Assembly (NCBI GenBank): GCA_022457155.1
Contig: JAJGOT010000003.1
Coordinates: 3,313,501-3,377,500 of the forward strand
From: Cladopsammia gracilis
Taxonomy: Eukaryota > Cnidaria > Anthozoa > Scleractinia > Dendrophylliidae
Direction of reading: 5' to 3'
Length of the DNA stretch: 64,000 nucleotides
Shown here: in pieces, positions 33,142 to 44,600 of the stretch
Layout: each line of letters begins with the position of its first letter
Numbering within the stretch: the stretch's first letter is position 1
Made by a program: the position numbers and the translations under genes
The notes under the pieces: model-generated
The model's database searches: none
What the model was told of the DNA's origin: nothing
What the model saw: the letters and a program-made list of their open reading frames with translations, nothing else

Positions 33142-35913
33142 GGATGACAAGAAGAAGATATTAAAAAATATGTTAACATAAGTTAGGTTTATGAACACAC
33201 AGTAAAGCTTTGTTCTAGATTTTATACTATAAAATGTTTCCCGCGTGACTACTCTTCACATTTAAAGACTGTACATAAATAGAAACAAAATATTTAATAT
33301 GTGAATTCCTGTTGTCATATAAAGTTGGATTAATGTGGAAAATTAGATTTATTATTAAAAAAAAGATTTTACTAGCGTTTGTACGTAGTGATATGTGAAT
33401 AATTTAACATGACCCACCCCTAATGCAGTGCATTATTTTTCCTGACCCACCCTTTTTAACGTGTTAAAAAATAGTGACCCACCCCCAATTTTTCATAGCC
33501 CACCCCCCCTTGTACTTTATGACCGGTCCCTTACTGAATTGCAAGGAATGGTTAGTACAACTGACGAGGAAGAAATCAACTCGCTGAAAGAACAATTGAC
33601 TGACTTGCGCGTACAATTACAAGGAAGGGACACGACAATACAAGAGCTCACGGCTGAATTTCAAGGAACAATGGATGCAAATGAACAAGAAAATAAACGA
33701 GTTACTGAGCTGAAAAGTCAGCTGAGAGCAAACAAGCAAGAAATGGTCAGATTGGAGGAACAATTAGGACAATTTATACAAGAACACAGAGAACAATTTC
33801 AAGGAAAGGATGCAACAATACAAGAGCTCATTGAATTGCAAGGAACTTTGGATACAAATGACGAAGAAAATGAAGAGCATGAGGAACAATTTACTGAAAT
33901 GCACGGTCAAAGAAAACCGTCAAGACAGAGAGATGAACGAGTTACTGAGCTGAAAAGTCAGCTGAGATCAAACGAGCAAGAAATGATCAGATTGGAGGAA
34001 CTGTTGGAACAATTTGTACAAGAACACAGAGAAGAATTACTAGAAAAAGACGCGAACTTGCGTGAACACGATAAACGATCAAGAATGTATCAAGAACAAG
34101 TTTCTGAACTGCAAAGTCAGTTAGAAACAAACGAGCAAGAAATGACAAGAATGAGAGAACACATGAATGAATTTCAAGAACAAGAAGACCAACAACTAGT
34201 CACTGAACTACAAAGGCAGTTGAGAGAAATCCAGGACAAAATGACAATGATGAGAGAAGAATTGTGTCAAACACAACAGCGCGAGAGCGAACTAAATCAA
34301 ATTATTGCTACCTACCAAAGCAACAATCAACGTGACTGGGTCATTCATCGACGTGAAATTCAACTCACGAATCAAGAGCTTGGGCGAGGGGCCTGGGGAA
34401 GCGTTTTGCGGGGAACATTCCATGGCTGTGATGTCGCTGTAAAACAAATGCACGAAAACATTATGTCTGATTACAGCAGGCGTGTATTTGAGCGAGAAGT
34501 GGAAATTGCTTCAAGATGTCGCCATCCTTGCCTTTTGCAGTTCATTGGAGCAACATCTGACGAAAGGCCATTACTGGTAACTGAGATCATGGAATGCAGT
34601 TTAAGGGTAAGGCTGTATAATCAAGGCGAGCGACCTCTCTGTGCAGCGGAAGTGTCTGTAATCTCCCTGGATGTGGCTCGAGCGCTTAATTATCTGCACC
34701 AGAAAGCCAACCCCATCATACATCGCGACATCAGTAGTGGTAATGTGTTGCTATGGCGACAGGGCGACCAATGGAGAGCCAAAGTATCGGATTATGGTAC
34801 TGCTAATCTCGTACGACAAAGCAAGAGAAATGAACCAGGGACTGCGATGTACAGTGCTCCCGAGTGCCTAATCGAAAACCCAGATCGACCAATAAGCTGC
34901 AAGGTTAGTACGTGTAGTACGTCAATGTTAGGATAGGAAAGCTTCCAGTCAAAAGATCGCCATTGAATTCATTTGCAAATGACAGCTCCTGTCCTTTCGA
35001 CATGCATCAGCAACATTTGTCTTGACGGACAAAGGCTCTCATTTGAATGCCACAGTTGTTTTCTGTGGAGTATAGACACTCCAATGCCTTTTATTTTCTC
35101 GGGATTTAGAATTCGCGAAAAAAAAAGAAATGGTGCAAAATTGGCAGGCTAAAGTTTGGCGAGTATTTTTGTCGCGATATTCCATGAGTCGAGTACAAAA
35201 CTAAGAAAACTACAGTGCTTCCATTCTCTAAAGATAAAGTGTAAAAATGTAACAACTGAGTCAAATCAGCATCGTTGCATAGCTTTCAGTCAATACAATG
35301 AAGAAAAAATTCTGAATGCTCGTCGCTCTCTAAACGTTTTTACTTCTTCTTTGCCGGTTCACCCTTGTCAGCTTCCGATATTCTTAAGTGAACTGAGTAA
35401 AGGAAGAACAAAAGAAATGGCCGATACAAGGTTACCGTTCCTTTTTTTAGGGCAAGCGAGTAGCACCTTAATCCTCTCTTTACTGTCTATTAGTTACGCA
35501 AGTGAAACTTTGACGTTGCGCAAAAGCAAAAACGAACTTAAAACCCGCGCGAAAATTAAAGGCATTTAGGTATTTGAATATATGTTGACAGAAGCTCATA
35601 ACAGATAAGCTTCTGAAGTTTATCACAAGCTGTACATCACTGAATGCAAGTTTGTATCAGTTTTCTGCATAAAAAACGGAAGTTTTTTAATCTTAACATT
35701 ATATATTATAACTACTGTTCTTAGGTTGATGTTTACAGCTTTGGTGTTTTGCTCTGTGAAATGAACACCGGACAACAACCAGACCCCCAACGGCGTCAAA
35801 CACAAATAGCCGAGATGACGAACCGTGCGTTTCGAAGCCTCGTGAGGCGCTGTACACTGAGAGAGCCTGGGTCAAGACCAAATATGGAATCCCTTATTGA
35901 AGAAATTGGGTAG

Positions 35914-36655
35914 TTTTTTTTTTCAGTCTGTCAACTTTGAAGAAAAGTGGGAACGCACTGTTTTTCTTACATTGTGAAATAACTTATAAATAGTTATGAA
36001 AAATTTGGCTTGGCCTTTTTCTAGGTTGGGATCACCAGTCCTTAGAGTTAGGGCCGGCTTTGAGATTTTTTACTAGCGCAATATATTTACAGAAGTATAT
36101 GTGGACTTCCGATAAAACCTGTGGTTAGGTATTTAGTAAGTGGTGTGGGGGAGTGCAATATATTGGTGCTCATAAATTAATGCCTGCTGTAGCTTTGTTC
36201 GGTCTAGGCAAAAACACCGTTTCGTTAGATTTCAGGCTTTCAGATAAGAGTGCCGGGAGGGAAACCTTGTAGGGGTATAGGTTGAGATTACTTTAAGGAG
36301 ACTAAACACTTCACCGATCAGTCAGCTTTCTTGAGGGGTTGGGAGCATCGCTTTGTAGCGTTAGGTTAGTTAGAAAGGGAAACAACACCACCCTAGTTAG
36401 CGTGTTTGGAGGGATTGGGAATACAACCGGGTGAGAGACGATTTAGCCATGTTAGCCTAGTTTTGAGGATGAGGGCAAATATTGCCACGTGGGATTATCT
36501 TAGTTTTTGGGTAGGGCGAACCGCACCCTGGGTGCTATATGACACGCCCTTTATGAACACGAAAGCGTGTCATGAGAGAATCTCTGGTACCCAGGGTTGG
36601 CAAACCGTCATTCGAGTGTGTAACAGGGTACCGTACGGCATTAACTCTCTGGAGT
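35914..36655. other. Gene-free stretch after kinase B
   Basis: Short frames only, without a domain. No clear polyadenylation signal was found for the kinase. Confidence 0.35.
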
Positions 36656-36781
36656 GTTTCTTGGTGTTGCGGAAGCCATTGTTGGTTAGCTTTTGTGTTG
36701 TGGTGTAGGTATTGTTCAGTGTCTTTTGAATCTTTTGTTTTGCGTCATTTGGTGATCACACCATCCGCAACACCAAGAAAC
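36656..36781. mobile_element. ~126-bp MITE with GTTTCTTGGTGTTGCGGA ends, copy 1
   Basis: GTTTCTTGGTGTTGCGGA at the left end is inverted at the right end (TCCGCAACACCAAGAAAC). A second copy lies 1 kb away in opposite orientation. Confidence 0.85.
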
Positions 36782-37654
36782 TACCACTTTTTGCGGAAGT
36801 TTAATGTCGTGAATAAGTGATTTATAGTGTTTTGCAGGAACTAAGTTTTTCGATTCTTGAACAAAAAAAAAACACGTAAAAACTAACTCACTAAACTTTT
36901 GTAGGCTACGGTATCATAAATCCATTCTAAACGGAGGCATGCCAAATGTAACAAAACGTTTCAGTAAGCAACATTTCAGTTAGCAACTTTCTGGTCGTCC
37001 CTTATAAAATGCTTTTCGCAGGGAAAATGGAAGAAGGCAAGAAGCCTTGCGTAACGACGACCCAATTAACGTGTGCATATGATACAAGCGATGCGGTTGA
37101 TCAGAAACAAAACGCGCACTCGAATGACGAAAAATTATCCATGATCTCCTGGTTTTACCTCACCCAGTCTTCTCATCAGTTTGTTTCGCTCACCGGCGCG
37201 TTTGAGTTGCTTGCCGACTCTTGCCGCTTGCAAGCAAGTTGCATGTGTAATCTTAAACAAGTGATACGCCATTCTCGTTTCCAGAGCCGCTTGGTCTCTT
37301 AACCGCCGCAGCCTGAGTACGAGGACCGAGTTTACGCTTCTGAAACCCAATCAAAAAGCACAACTCAGGGGAGTACCGTCCAGGGAGGGGATCTAGGGGT
37401 TCCGGAACCCCCCTTTTCGAGTGGAATTAATGAGATTTGAGAACAGAATCAGAATTGAGAACAGAATCCTTTCAAAAGAAATCGAGATCGAAAGGAGCAG
37501 ACTATTTCAATGTGCAAACGAGAAACGGGAAGTTGGTGCTATATTCAAGAAACCTTTCCTTCCTGAATATGATATGCACATGACATGCACGTGACATGCT
37601 CATGCGTTTTGGATGCCTGTGCTACTAAACTGTCTTAAGTGACTGATTTGGTTA

Positions 37655-37792
37655 GTTTCTTGGTGTTGCGGATGGTGTGATCACCAAATGACGTAAAACA
37701 AAAGATTCAAAAGACACAGAACAACACCCACACCACAACACAAAAATTAACCAACAATGGCCTCCGTCGAGCCTCCGCAACACCAACAAACT
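37655..37792. mobile_element. MITE with GTTTCTTGGTGTTGCGGA ends, copy 2 (inverted)
   Basis: This copy matches the reverse complement of 36656-36781 (for example GATGGTGTGATCACCAAATG). Its right end has drifted (CACCAACAAAC). The pair could recombine to invert the 0.9-kb segment between them. Confidence 0.8.
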
Positions 37793-40700
37793 TCCCTGAT
37801 TTGGGACGAGATGGAAAAGCTATTGAGCGGTACTTTCCTGTGGCACTGGATGTTATGATGGACAAGGTGGCTCTAACTGTCGAACCCGTTGATAAAATCC
37901 GAACTGGTGTGACCTTTCAAATGAACGGAAGCTGGTGAAAACGAACTCACTATTTTTTTCATGGTTTTAATAACTTGCTGTTACAAAGCCTTACTGATAC
38001 TGATTAGTCAACGCTGAGTTTTGTTATGAACTATAACACAATGCAATGATTCCACTTTTTGCTGTGGATATTATCTGATTATTTACATCTTATTTCTGTT
38101 ATATAATTTTACGTATACGTTAGTGTTTCTATTGAGACACGTACATTATAAACTAATTCTATGAAACCTCAGCTATTTAGTCTTTATAAATATTCTAGAT
38201 AACATTGTGTTTACTCAAAATATTTTTAAATCTATTTTTCTGTAATTTTCTGTTATAGACGTACTGTTTCAAACCCTAGATATTTTAATTAAGTAAAAGG
38301 AAAAGTATAATAATGAAAGTAACATGAATCAATCACGATTGCAAAATAATTGACTTGGATTGTAAATCATCAATTTTACATTTTCTAATATTCATGTTCA
38401 TAAGGTTCATATAAACTCTGGGCTTGCTCCATTAAAACCAGAGTTTAAACATACTTATAAATTGTTTAGTTAGACAAGGTCAGAAATCATTATATGTAGA
38501 TGTTCATAAACATTTCTTCCTTATATACCTATAATGGAAGCACAGGTGTGTCCTGTGCAAATTAAACTTCTGTTTTGTCATTGATTTTAAATGTGCAAAA
38601 CTGCCTAATTTCAACATGACGTTCTGGTTAAAAATGGGAATGACCTGGATATTCTCACCCCAGGTTGTCAAACAACTACTACTAGTACAGAAAACAGAAT
38701 GTTTAGTTGATAAGACGTTCAGAAAACGCTTAAAATTTTAATCACACCCGAACTGATGATGCCATTTCTTTTACAGCAACACTTGTTGAAAGTACCTAAA
38801 CATGTTTAAATCTCGAGTAGAGTAAAGAAGCTAGAACTGCATGCAGTCTCTCATTTTGTCTTCGAAGGGAAAGGACCAGGCATCACATGAGAATGGTGTG
38901 ATCAACATGCGGTAAAGCTACGAGCCTCGAGTAACAGTGCAGCTTAAGGACAAACATCTGTCATCTTTGAAGAAAAATGAAAGACTGCTCAAAGTCAATT
39001 AATTAGCTTGCGAAAAGAATGCACCAAGCGGCCAGAAGCGATGACAGGAGCATGGCTGTATTTGCAGGTTTTTTCCGTCACTGCTGTGCTTGTGTACTGT
39101 CGGCATGTTGGCTAGTGTGTTCTTGAACGCTGTCTTCGCTATTTATGGGTGAATAATTTTTGCTGTTACGGTCTATGCTACCAGCACTATTTAGGCCACG
39201 GGATCTTGGTTTCTGTTGTCAAAAAAGATCATGTGGTTAATTTTTCCACAAAACTGACAGATAAACAAAGAAACAGAATTTTTTTGACTTGCGGCAATGG
39301 TGGGAAAACTGGTTTCAGATCTCTTTTCTCCTGGGTTCCCCTCACCCTACTCCCACATTTTGTAAAAAGCATTTCACAAAAGACAGGAAGAAATGCTGTC
39401 CCATGTAAGGTCATCCAAGAGATTCCACATTGTCAACAAGAAGTAATGTGCGTTCGACAAAAATGCACTTGGGGACACTGGTAAGGATATGTCATTCTCC
39501 CCTGAAAAATCTCTGGGGGGGAGGGCTAAATTGGTGTCTGTAAAATGTAATGTGATGTAAAACCTTCATTTAAGCATGATAGTTCATTTCATAGTTCGTG
39601 TATAACTGAACTATGAAAGTATAACAAAATGATAAATATGTGTTAAAATTTATACCTAGCTATAAAATACTTAAATTGCTTAAAAATTAAAATTAAATAC
39701 AATGCAGTTAAGAAAGTTAAGAAAATTTGACTGATATTCATATAGCCTATGAGTAATTTTTATAATAGCATTGATTAAGTATTGTTAGAAGTATACATAG
39801 TCATTATCGTGCTTAGGTTTGCACTGGTTTGTGCCGGTAGTGTTGAATTTAAAGCTAAGGAATTCAGCCGATTTTAAGAGACGGTTATTGAAACTTCTAA
39901 ACTGGTTTTTAATTTATAAATGTTTGAAATTCTGTTCCACAAAACGGATGCTCTGTAATGGATGGAATTCTATACAAACATGGCCCAAAATTGTCAAATC
40001 AGTTCCACTAGGGTGAGAGGTGTTGAAATTAGGATGTGTCTCCTTCATCAAACGCAATAAAAGATAGCAATTAGAATAATTTCAACCAAAAAAAGCCTGA
40101 TTAGACAACAAAACAATGGATAATAACACCATAAAATTGACCTGTTTACAAAAAGAGGCTAGCTGTCTACAATGAAATCAGCCACAGCAATGATTAGCAA
40201 ATTATCCACTGTAATAAATTTATTATTATTAAACCAATTATTAAAATAACACAGGCCTAACACATAGCGACATTAAAGCAGTTACCTTGGATAAAATTAA
40301 TTATGCATTTAAAGTTACAGTTTAATGCCTAGATGAAACAGTTTTGTCTGGCTACGGGCGATTAGAGCTCCAAATTGCAGCTAACAACAGCATTGCTTAT
40401 TGCAATGAGTACCTTTCCATGAATGTATATTTTATGCTTCGTCCTTGTTAGTTTCCATCAGTGTGTTCTTGTTCTACAAGTTGCTGTTGTAGTCACATAT
40501 ACAATAATAAAAAAGGCCATTGTTGGTAAAAAGAGCTTTAAATCTTTATAAATATATCAAATTTTTTTTACTATTATAGTGTTTAGAGTTCATCTTAAAC
40601 AAAACTGCGGCATCTAACTATGTGCTGCAGAAGACTTAAAATAACCACTCCACTTTTATAATTATGGTCACCGACTTTGCTATTATGGCTATTTCTTTTT

Positions 40701-40934
40701 AGCCTAAACAAAAGCTGCTGCATGCAGTCATTTTGTTAGAAGAACAAATAACAGAAAACCTGTTAACCTTTGGTTTTTGGTAAAGTTTGGCAACAACTGG
40801 TTGCTATGGTAATAAGATATGACGTCATAAGTAGCATGAGGTCAAGCCATTTTTGAATGAAAATGCGTGTTTTTTGCCTTTTCTCGGGCAAAAACATAAA
40901 ATGCTACCAAAAGCAGCAAAATGTTTAATCGTAT
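37793..40934. other. AT-rich gene-free stretch
   Basis: No supported gene across about 3 kb. Open frames (for example 39149-39484) lack domains or splice context. A repeat phrase (GTGACCTTTCAAATGAACGG near 37910) resembles parts of the dispersed repeats at 29200 and 42625. Confidence 0.35.
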
Positions 40935-41150
40935 CATATTTTGCAACTCAACCAGAGCGTAAACCGGTTTCCGTAGCAAGAAGCAACTTGGAGTATACAC
41001 CTGGGTTGAGAGAGACAATGTGGAGTATAAAGTTTCTTGTCTAAGGAAACAACACAATGGCCAGCATAGATCAGGATTTGAACCAAATTGACTATTGGAT
41101 TTGGAATCTAACATGCTAATCACAGCACCACTGCAGCTCCACTGACCTGT
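40935..41150 (-). mobile_element. tRNA-derived SINE, degenerate
   Basis: CAAGAAACTTTATACTCC on the - strand, the ACCCAGGTGTATACTCC phrase, GTTGTTTCC, and a tRNA-like head at 41070-41150 (- strand) match the SINEs at 48950-49185 and 60786-60965. The tRNA part no longer folds convincingly. Confidence 0.6.
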
Positions 41151-41671
41151 CAGTGGTCATCGCGTTCGAAAGAACACGATCCTAATTTCGTGTTGGTTGT
41201 CCTGTGGTTTATGTGCAGTAAAATTTTAGAATTTTTGGTAAACGGTCTTCCAAATGGTTGCCCCTATTTTTTTTTTTTTTCAGGGGCTCATTTCCGCCGG
41301 AAATTCCTTCGAACGCGTCTCAATAATCTGTGATTACTGCTAGTATATTAACAGTGTTGCACTGTACATAGAAACATTGCATTTACAATGGTGATAAATA
41401 GTTGATATGAAGTCCGATTCTATGATTATGGTCCTTACTAAGCAAGAAATTAATGTTATTCTATGCTTTCAGATATGTTTAAACTCACATTAGAACAAAA
41501 CAACAACAACAACAACAAAAAACAAACAAACAAAGAATTTATTATTCTTCTTTGCAGCCTTCTTTGGGTTGCATGACCAATGGTGGGGCTGTCAGTTTGG
41601 TCAGGGATGCTAGATTACATAAAAGCAACATTTGAAATCAAGATTTAATTAAAACGCAAGACAAAACAACT

Positions 41672-44600
41672 TCAATTTACCTGATAACCATCAGACTCAT
41701 TGTCAGAATCATCAACAAACAGATACTTTTTGTCTCTGTAAAAATATTTTTTCTGAAGCACATAAAGAACCACAACATCACAAAGAACTGTGGCCTGAAA
41801 GAAAAAAAGAAAGAAAGGAGATGACAACCAACATGAAAAGTTAACAGGAAGGAAACAGATTGCCACTGAAGGTGAATTTTCCACTGAACATTGCAGAATA
41901 ATTTATTGTTTTGCGCATCTTACACACATAATGATTCACAACACAAGATCTCTATGAAAATAAAGTATATTTTTTATAAATAAATAAAACATTAACACAG
42001 TACTTACAATGCCAAGCAGGGCGAGACCAGATCCCAGGTTAAGAAACAGTGGAATAGCACTAAATTTCCCTCCCTAAACAGGCAGATGAAAACATTGTCA
42101 AAACAATTGTGCAGGCATTCAATTATTGCACCTGTTATAAGCATTTAATCCAAGATTTTCACTAAATAAATGTCTTTATCCAATTTAATTTGGAGCCCAT
42201 GTAAGCAGCCATTTGCTGCTAGGAAACAATGGATAAAATGATCTGTAATATTGTAAAATCGATTTAATTTACCTCTCCATACACAAGGATCATAAAGCGA
42301 ATACCATAGGCCTTAATCAGAGTCCTGTGAAGAACATTGTCTTGAACAAAGTAATTAGCATATCTGAAACAAAGATCAAGCAAATTAATCCTTCACTCGT
42401 GGGGGCAATAGAACAATTCCGACATATTAAAATTCATACTTGGCTCCGAGGCTTAGGGGAATAAAACAAAAGAAATCACATCGAGGTTCAGGGATGAATA
42501 ATTTATTCCTTTTGCTTTATTCCCCTAAGCCTCGGAGCCAAGTATGAATTTTACTATATCGGAATTAGTCTATTATGGAGACATGTAGAGGAGGCTGTCA
42601 ATGAAATCCTATGGTAGTGACCATTCAAATTAAAACATCTTAGACTGTCAGTACTTTTGTATGGTATTCATTTTGATTTTCAATATGTTTACTAACTAAA
42701 ATGAAATTTGGGATTTTTCTTGAATTTCAATTTTTGGCAGTCTTGGGAGTTTTAGGGGTTGGAATGGGTACTTAAAATCACAAGGGGAAGTAAAAATGTT
42801 AATTATGATACTTTTCATGATTCTCAAAATATGAAAAAAAAATACTTAGACATGTACAGTGTACTAGAAAATACAATGTCATACCTGAAGTTATACCCTG
42901 GTGCAATCAAAGCTTTGGAGTCATCCAGTCTAAGAAAAAAAAGAAAAGAATTTTAGGAGAGACTAGTAATTTATCTTAAATTACTCATTAGTAAAAAACT
43001 TCATTATCGGAGTTATTGCCTAACCAGCTATTAATATAATCAATGTAATTTATTATATTTGTGTTTGAAATAATCTTACCAGTCACATGACTGTAAATTG
43101 TTGTCCATCTATGCCAGTAAAACCACCCCTCCCCCCCAAAAAAGCCCCTCTACCTATCCTTATTTTCCACCTAGCTCGGTTTTCTTTGTTCTTTTCAGGG
43201 TAATATATCACATAACCCCGTTCATTACAGTGTCTGAAAAGCTGGGTGCGGCTTTGATTGTAACAAGGGAGAGGCGGGGCTGAAAACAATAGCTGATAAC
43301 AATAGCAAAACAAAGGATTATATATTCCCCTCAACATATTCCCCTCACCGTATTCCCCTCAACATATTCCCCTCCCCTTAGTCCCTCAACTTATTCTCCT
43401 CATAATAGAATAACACAAACGGGAAGACAAAATAGGGCGTAACAAGGAAAAAGCTCTAGCATCAGTCAATATTTTTTGTTTACAAAGAAAAGACAACTTC
43501 ATCAATCACATTTGTACGTAATTAACTTGCCGGTCGCGACCAAAAAGCAAAGCAAAATGTTAATAACATTATTCGATGGTACCTCGATTCAGGTTTCGGG
43601 TCTTCAATAACGTATGACGCCTCGTTTTACGCTTGAACCTGAATATGTTTCTGCTGCTTTCCCTTGGAAAACACACCACAACCACTCCATTGATCTTTGA
43701 AAGATGAAGGTGGGCAGTTGGGCCATGGCGAGACCACGAGTACTGTTCATACATTTTCTTCTCTCTCTCTCTCTCTCTCTCTTTCTACTCATAACGAAGC
43801 AACATGCTCAATGCAAATTTGGCAAAAGCAAAACATGTTTACCGTCTCACTTCGTAATGTGCCATGATCCCAATGCGGCCTTGCGGAATCATACCTTTTT
43901 GCATTTGAATTGAATGGAATGTTACTCTCCAAAAAATTAATAGTTTCTTTGTTTTAGAAAACCTCACAAGGTGGAAAATAACCATGTTATTCACCAGTCC
44001 CTCGGGGATATTTGATATTAATATTCCCCTTGTGGCGTTCCCTCGGGCTACGCCCTCGGATACGCCACGAGGGGAATATATCACATATCCCCTCGCTCCT
44101 GGTCAATAACCCTTACTTATTTCATTGTCATGATCTCACAACTGCTGGTTTCTGTAGCCCAAATTTTAGAGACAAAGAGTATTACTTACTGACCCTGTAA
44201 ACTGTAACTGTAAATCTTTATTTAAACACAGTAAAATCATCAGGAACCTAACCTAGCTAACCTAACTAGCCCAAACAAATTACAAAGCTAACTACAATTA
44301 ATCTAAATAACCTGTTTTTCATGAATGCTGTGTGTAGTTAGAGATTTCATTTCTTTCATATCACAGGGTAGGCTGTTCCAGAGAACTGCTCCGCTATAAC
44401 TAAAGCTGTTTTTCATGTAATTAGTTTGTGGGAATGGGACGACTAGTTTGTTATCAGAGTTTCTCAGGGAATAGCGCATTTCATTTCGTTTAACAAATTT
44501 AGAGGACAGTTATTCAGGAACAAGACCATTTACACACTTGTAAACCATAATGATTAAGATTTTCTGTATTTGAAACTGTGTGCTCAAATCTTTCCAATCG

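Larger units (their letters stand above)
30238..33530. mobile_element. DNA transposon with TTA target duplication inside the kinase exon
   Basis: The inverted ends start GGGACCGGTCATAAAGTACA at 30238 and, on the other strand, GGGACCGGTCATAAAGTACA at 33530; similarity runs about 40 bp. TTA is duplicated at 30235-30237 and 33531-33533. The restored site GAGCTTACTGAATTG matches the uninterrupted kinase repeat at 29861-29875, which confirms the boundaries to the base. Subterminal GACCCACCCC motifs are repeated near both ends. A 3-bp TTA duplication and GGG-start ends fit PIF/Harbinger, but no DDE domain is recognised, so the family is uncertain. The insert holds a SAP-like frame, small basic and acidic frames, and a LINE fragment. 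Confidence 0.88.
29604..35913 (+). pseudogene. Coiled-coil TKL-like kinase, paralogue B, split by a transposon
   Basis: Exon parts are 29604-30237 and 33534-34903, separated by a 3.3-kb transposon; a downstream exon is 35725-35913 (donor AAG|GTTAGT, acceptor TTAG|GTTGAT). Without the transposon the frame is continuous: 668 codons in the long exon plus 62, about 730 aa. The first two thirds are Glu/Gln-rich coiled coil containing a 123-aa (369-bp) near-identical tandem duplication. The kinase domain has LGRGAWG, AVKQM, HRD, DYG and the VDVYSFGVLLCEM exon, all intact. The first ATG in frame is at 29604, 16 bp after a likely 3' splice site. With the insertion, translation stops at 30251 (after RDRS). 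As sequenced the long product cannot form unless the insert is spliced out. Called a pseudogene only because of this split; the allele may be polymorphic. Confidence 0.82.

Noticed and set aside
39149..39484. 111-aa + strand frame
   Set aside because: No recognisable domain or splice sites in an AT-rich, gene-free stretch.
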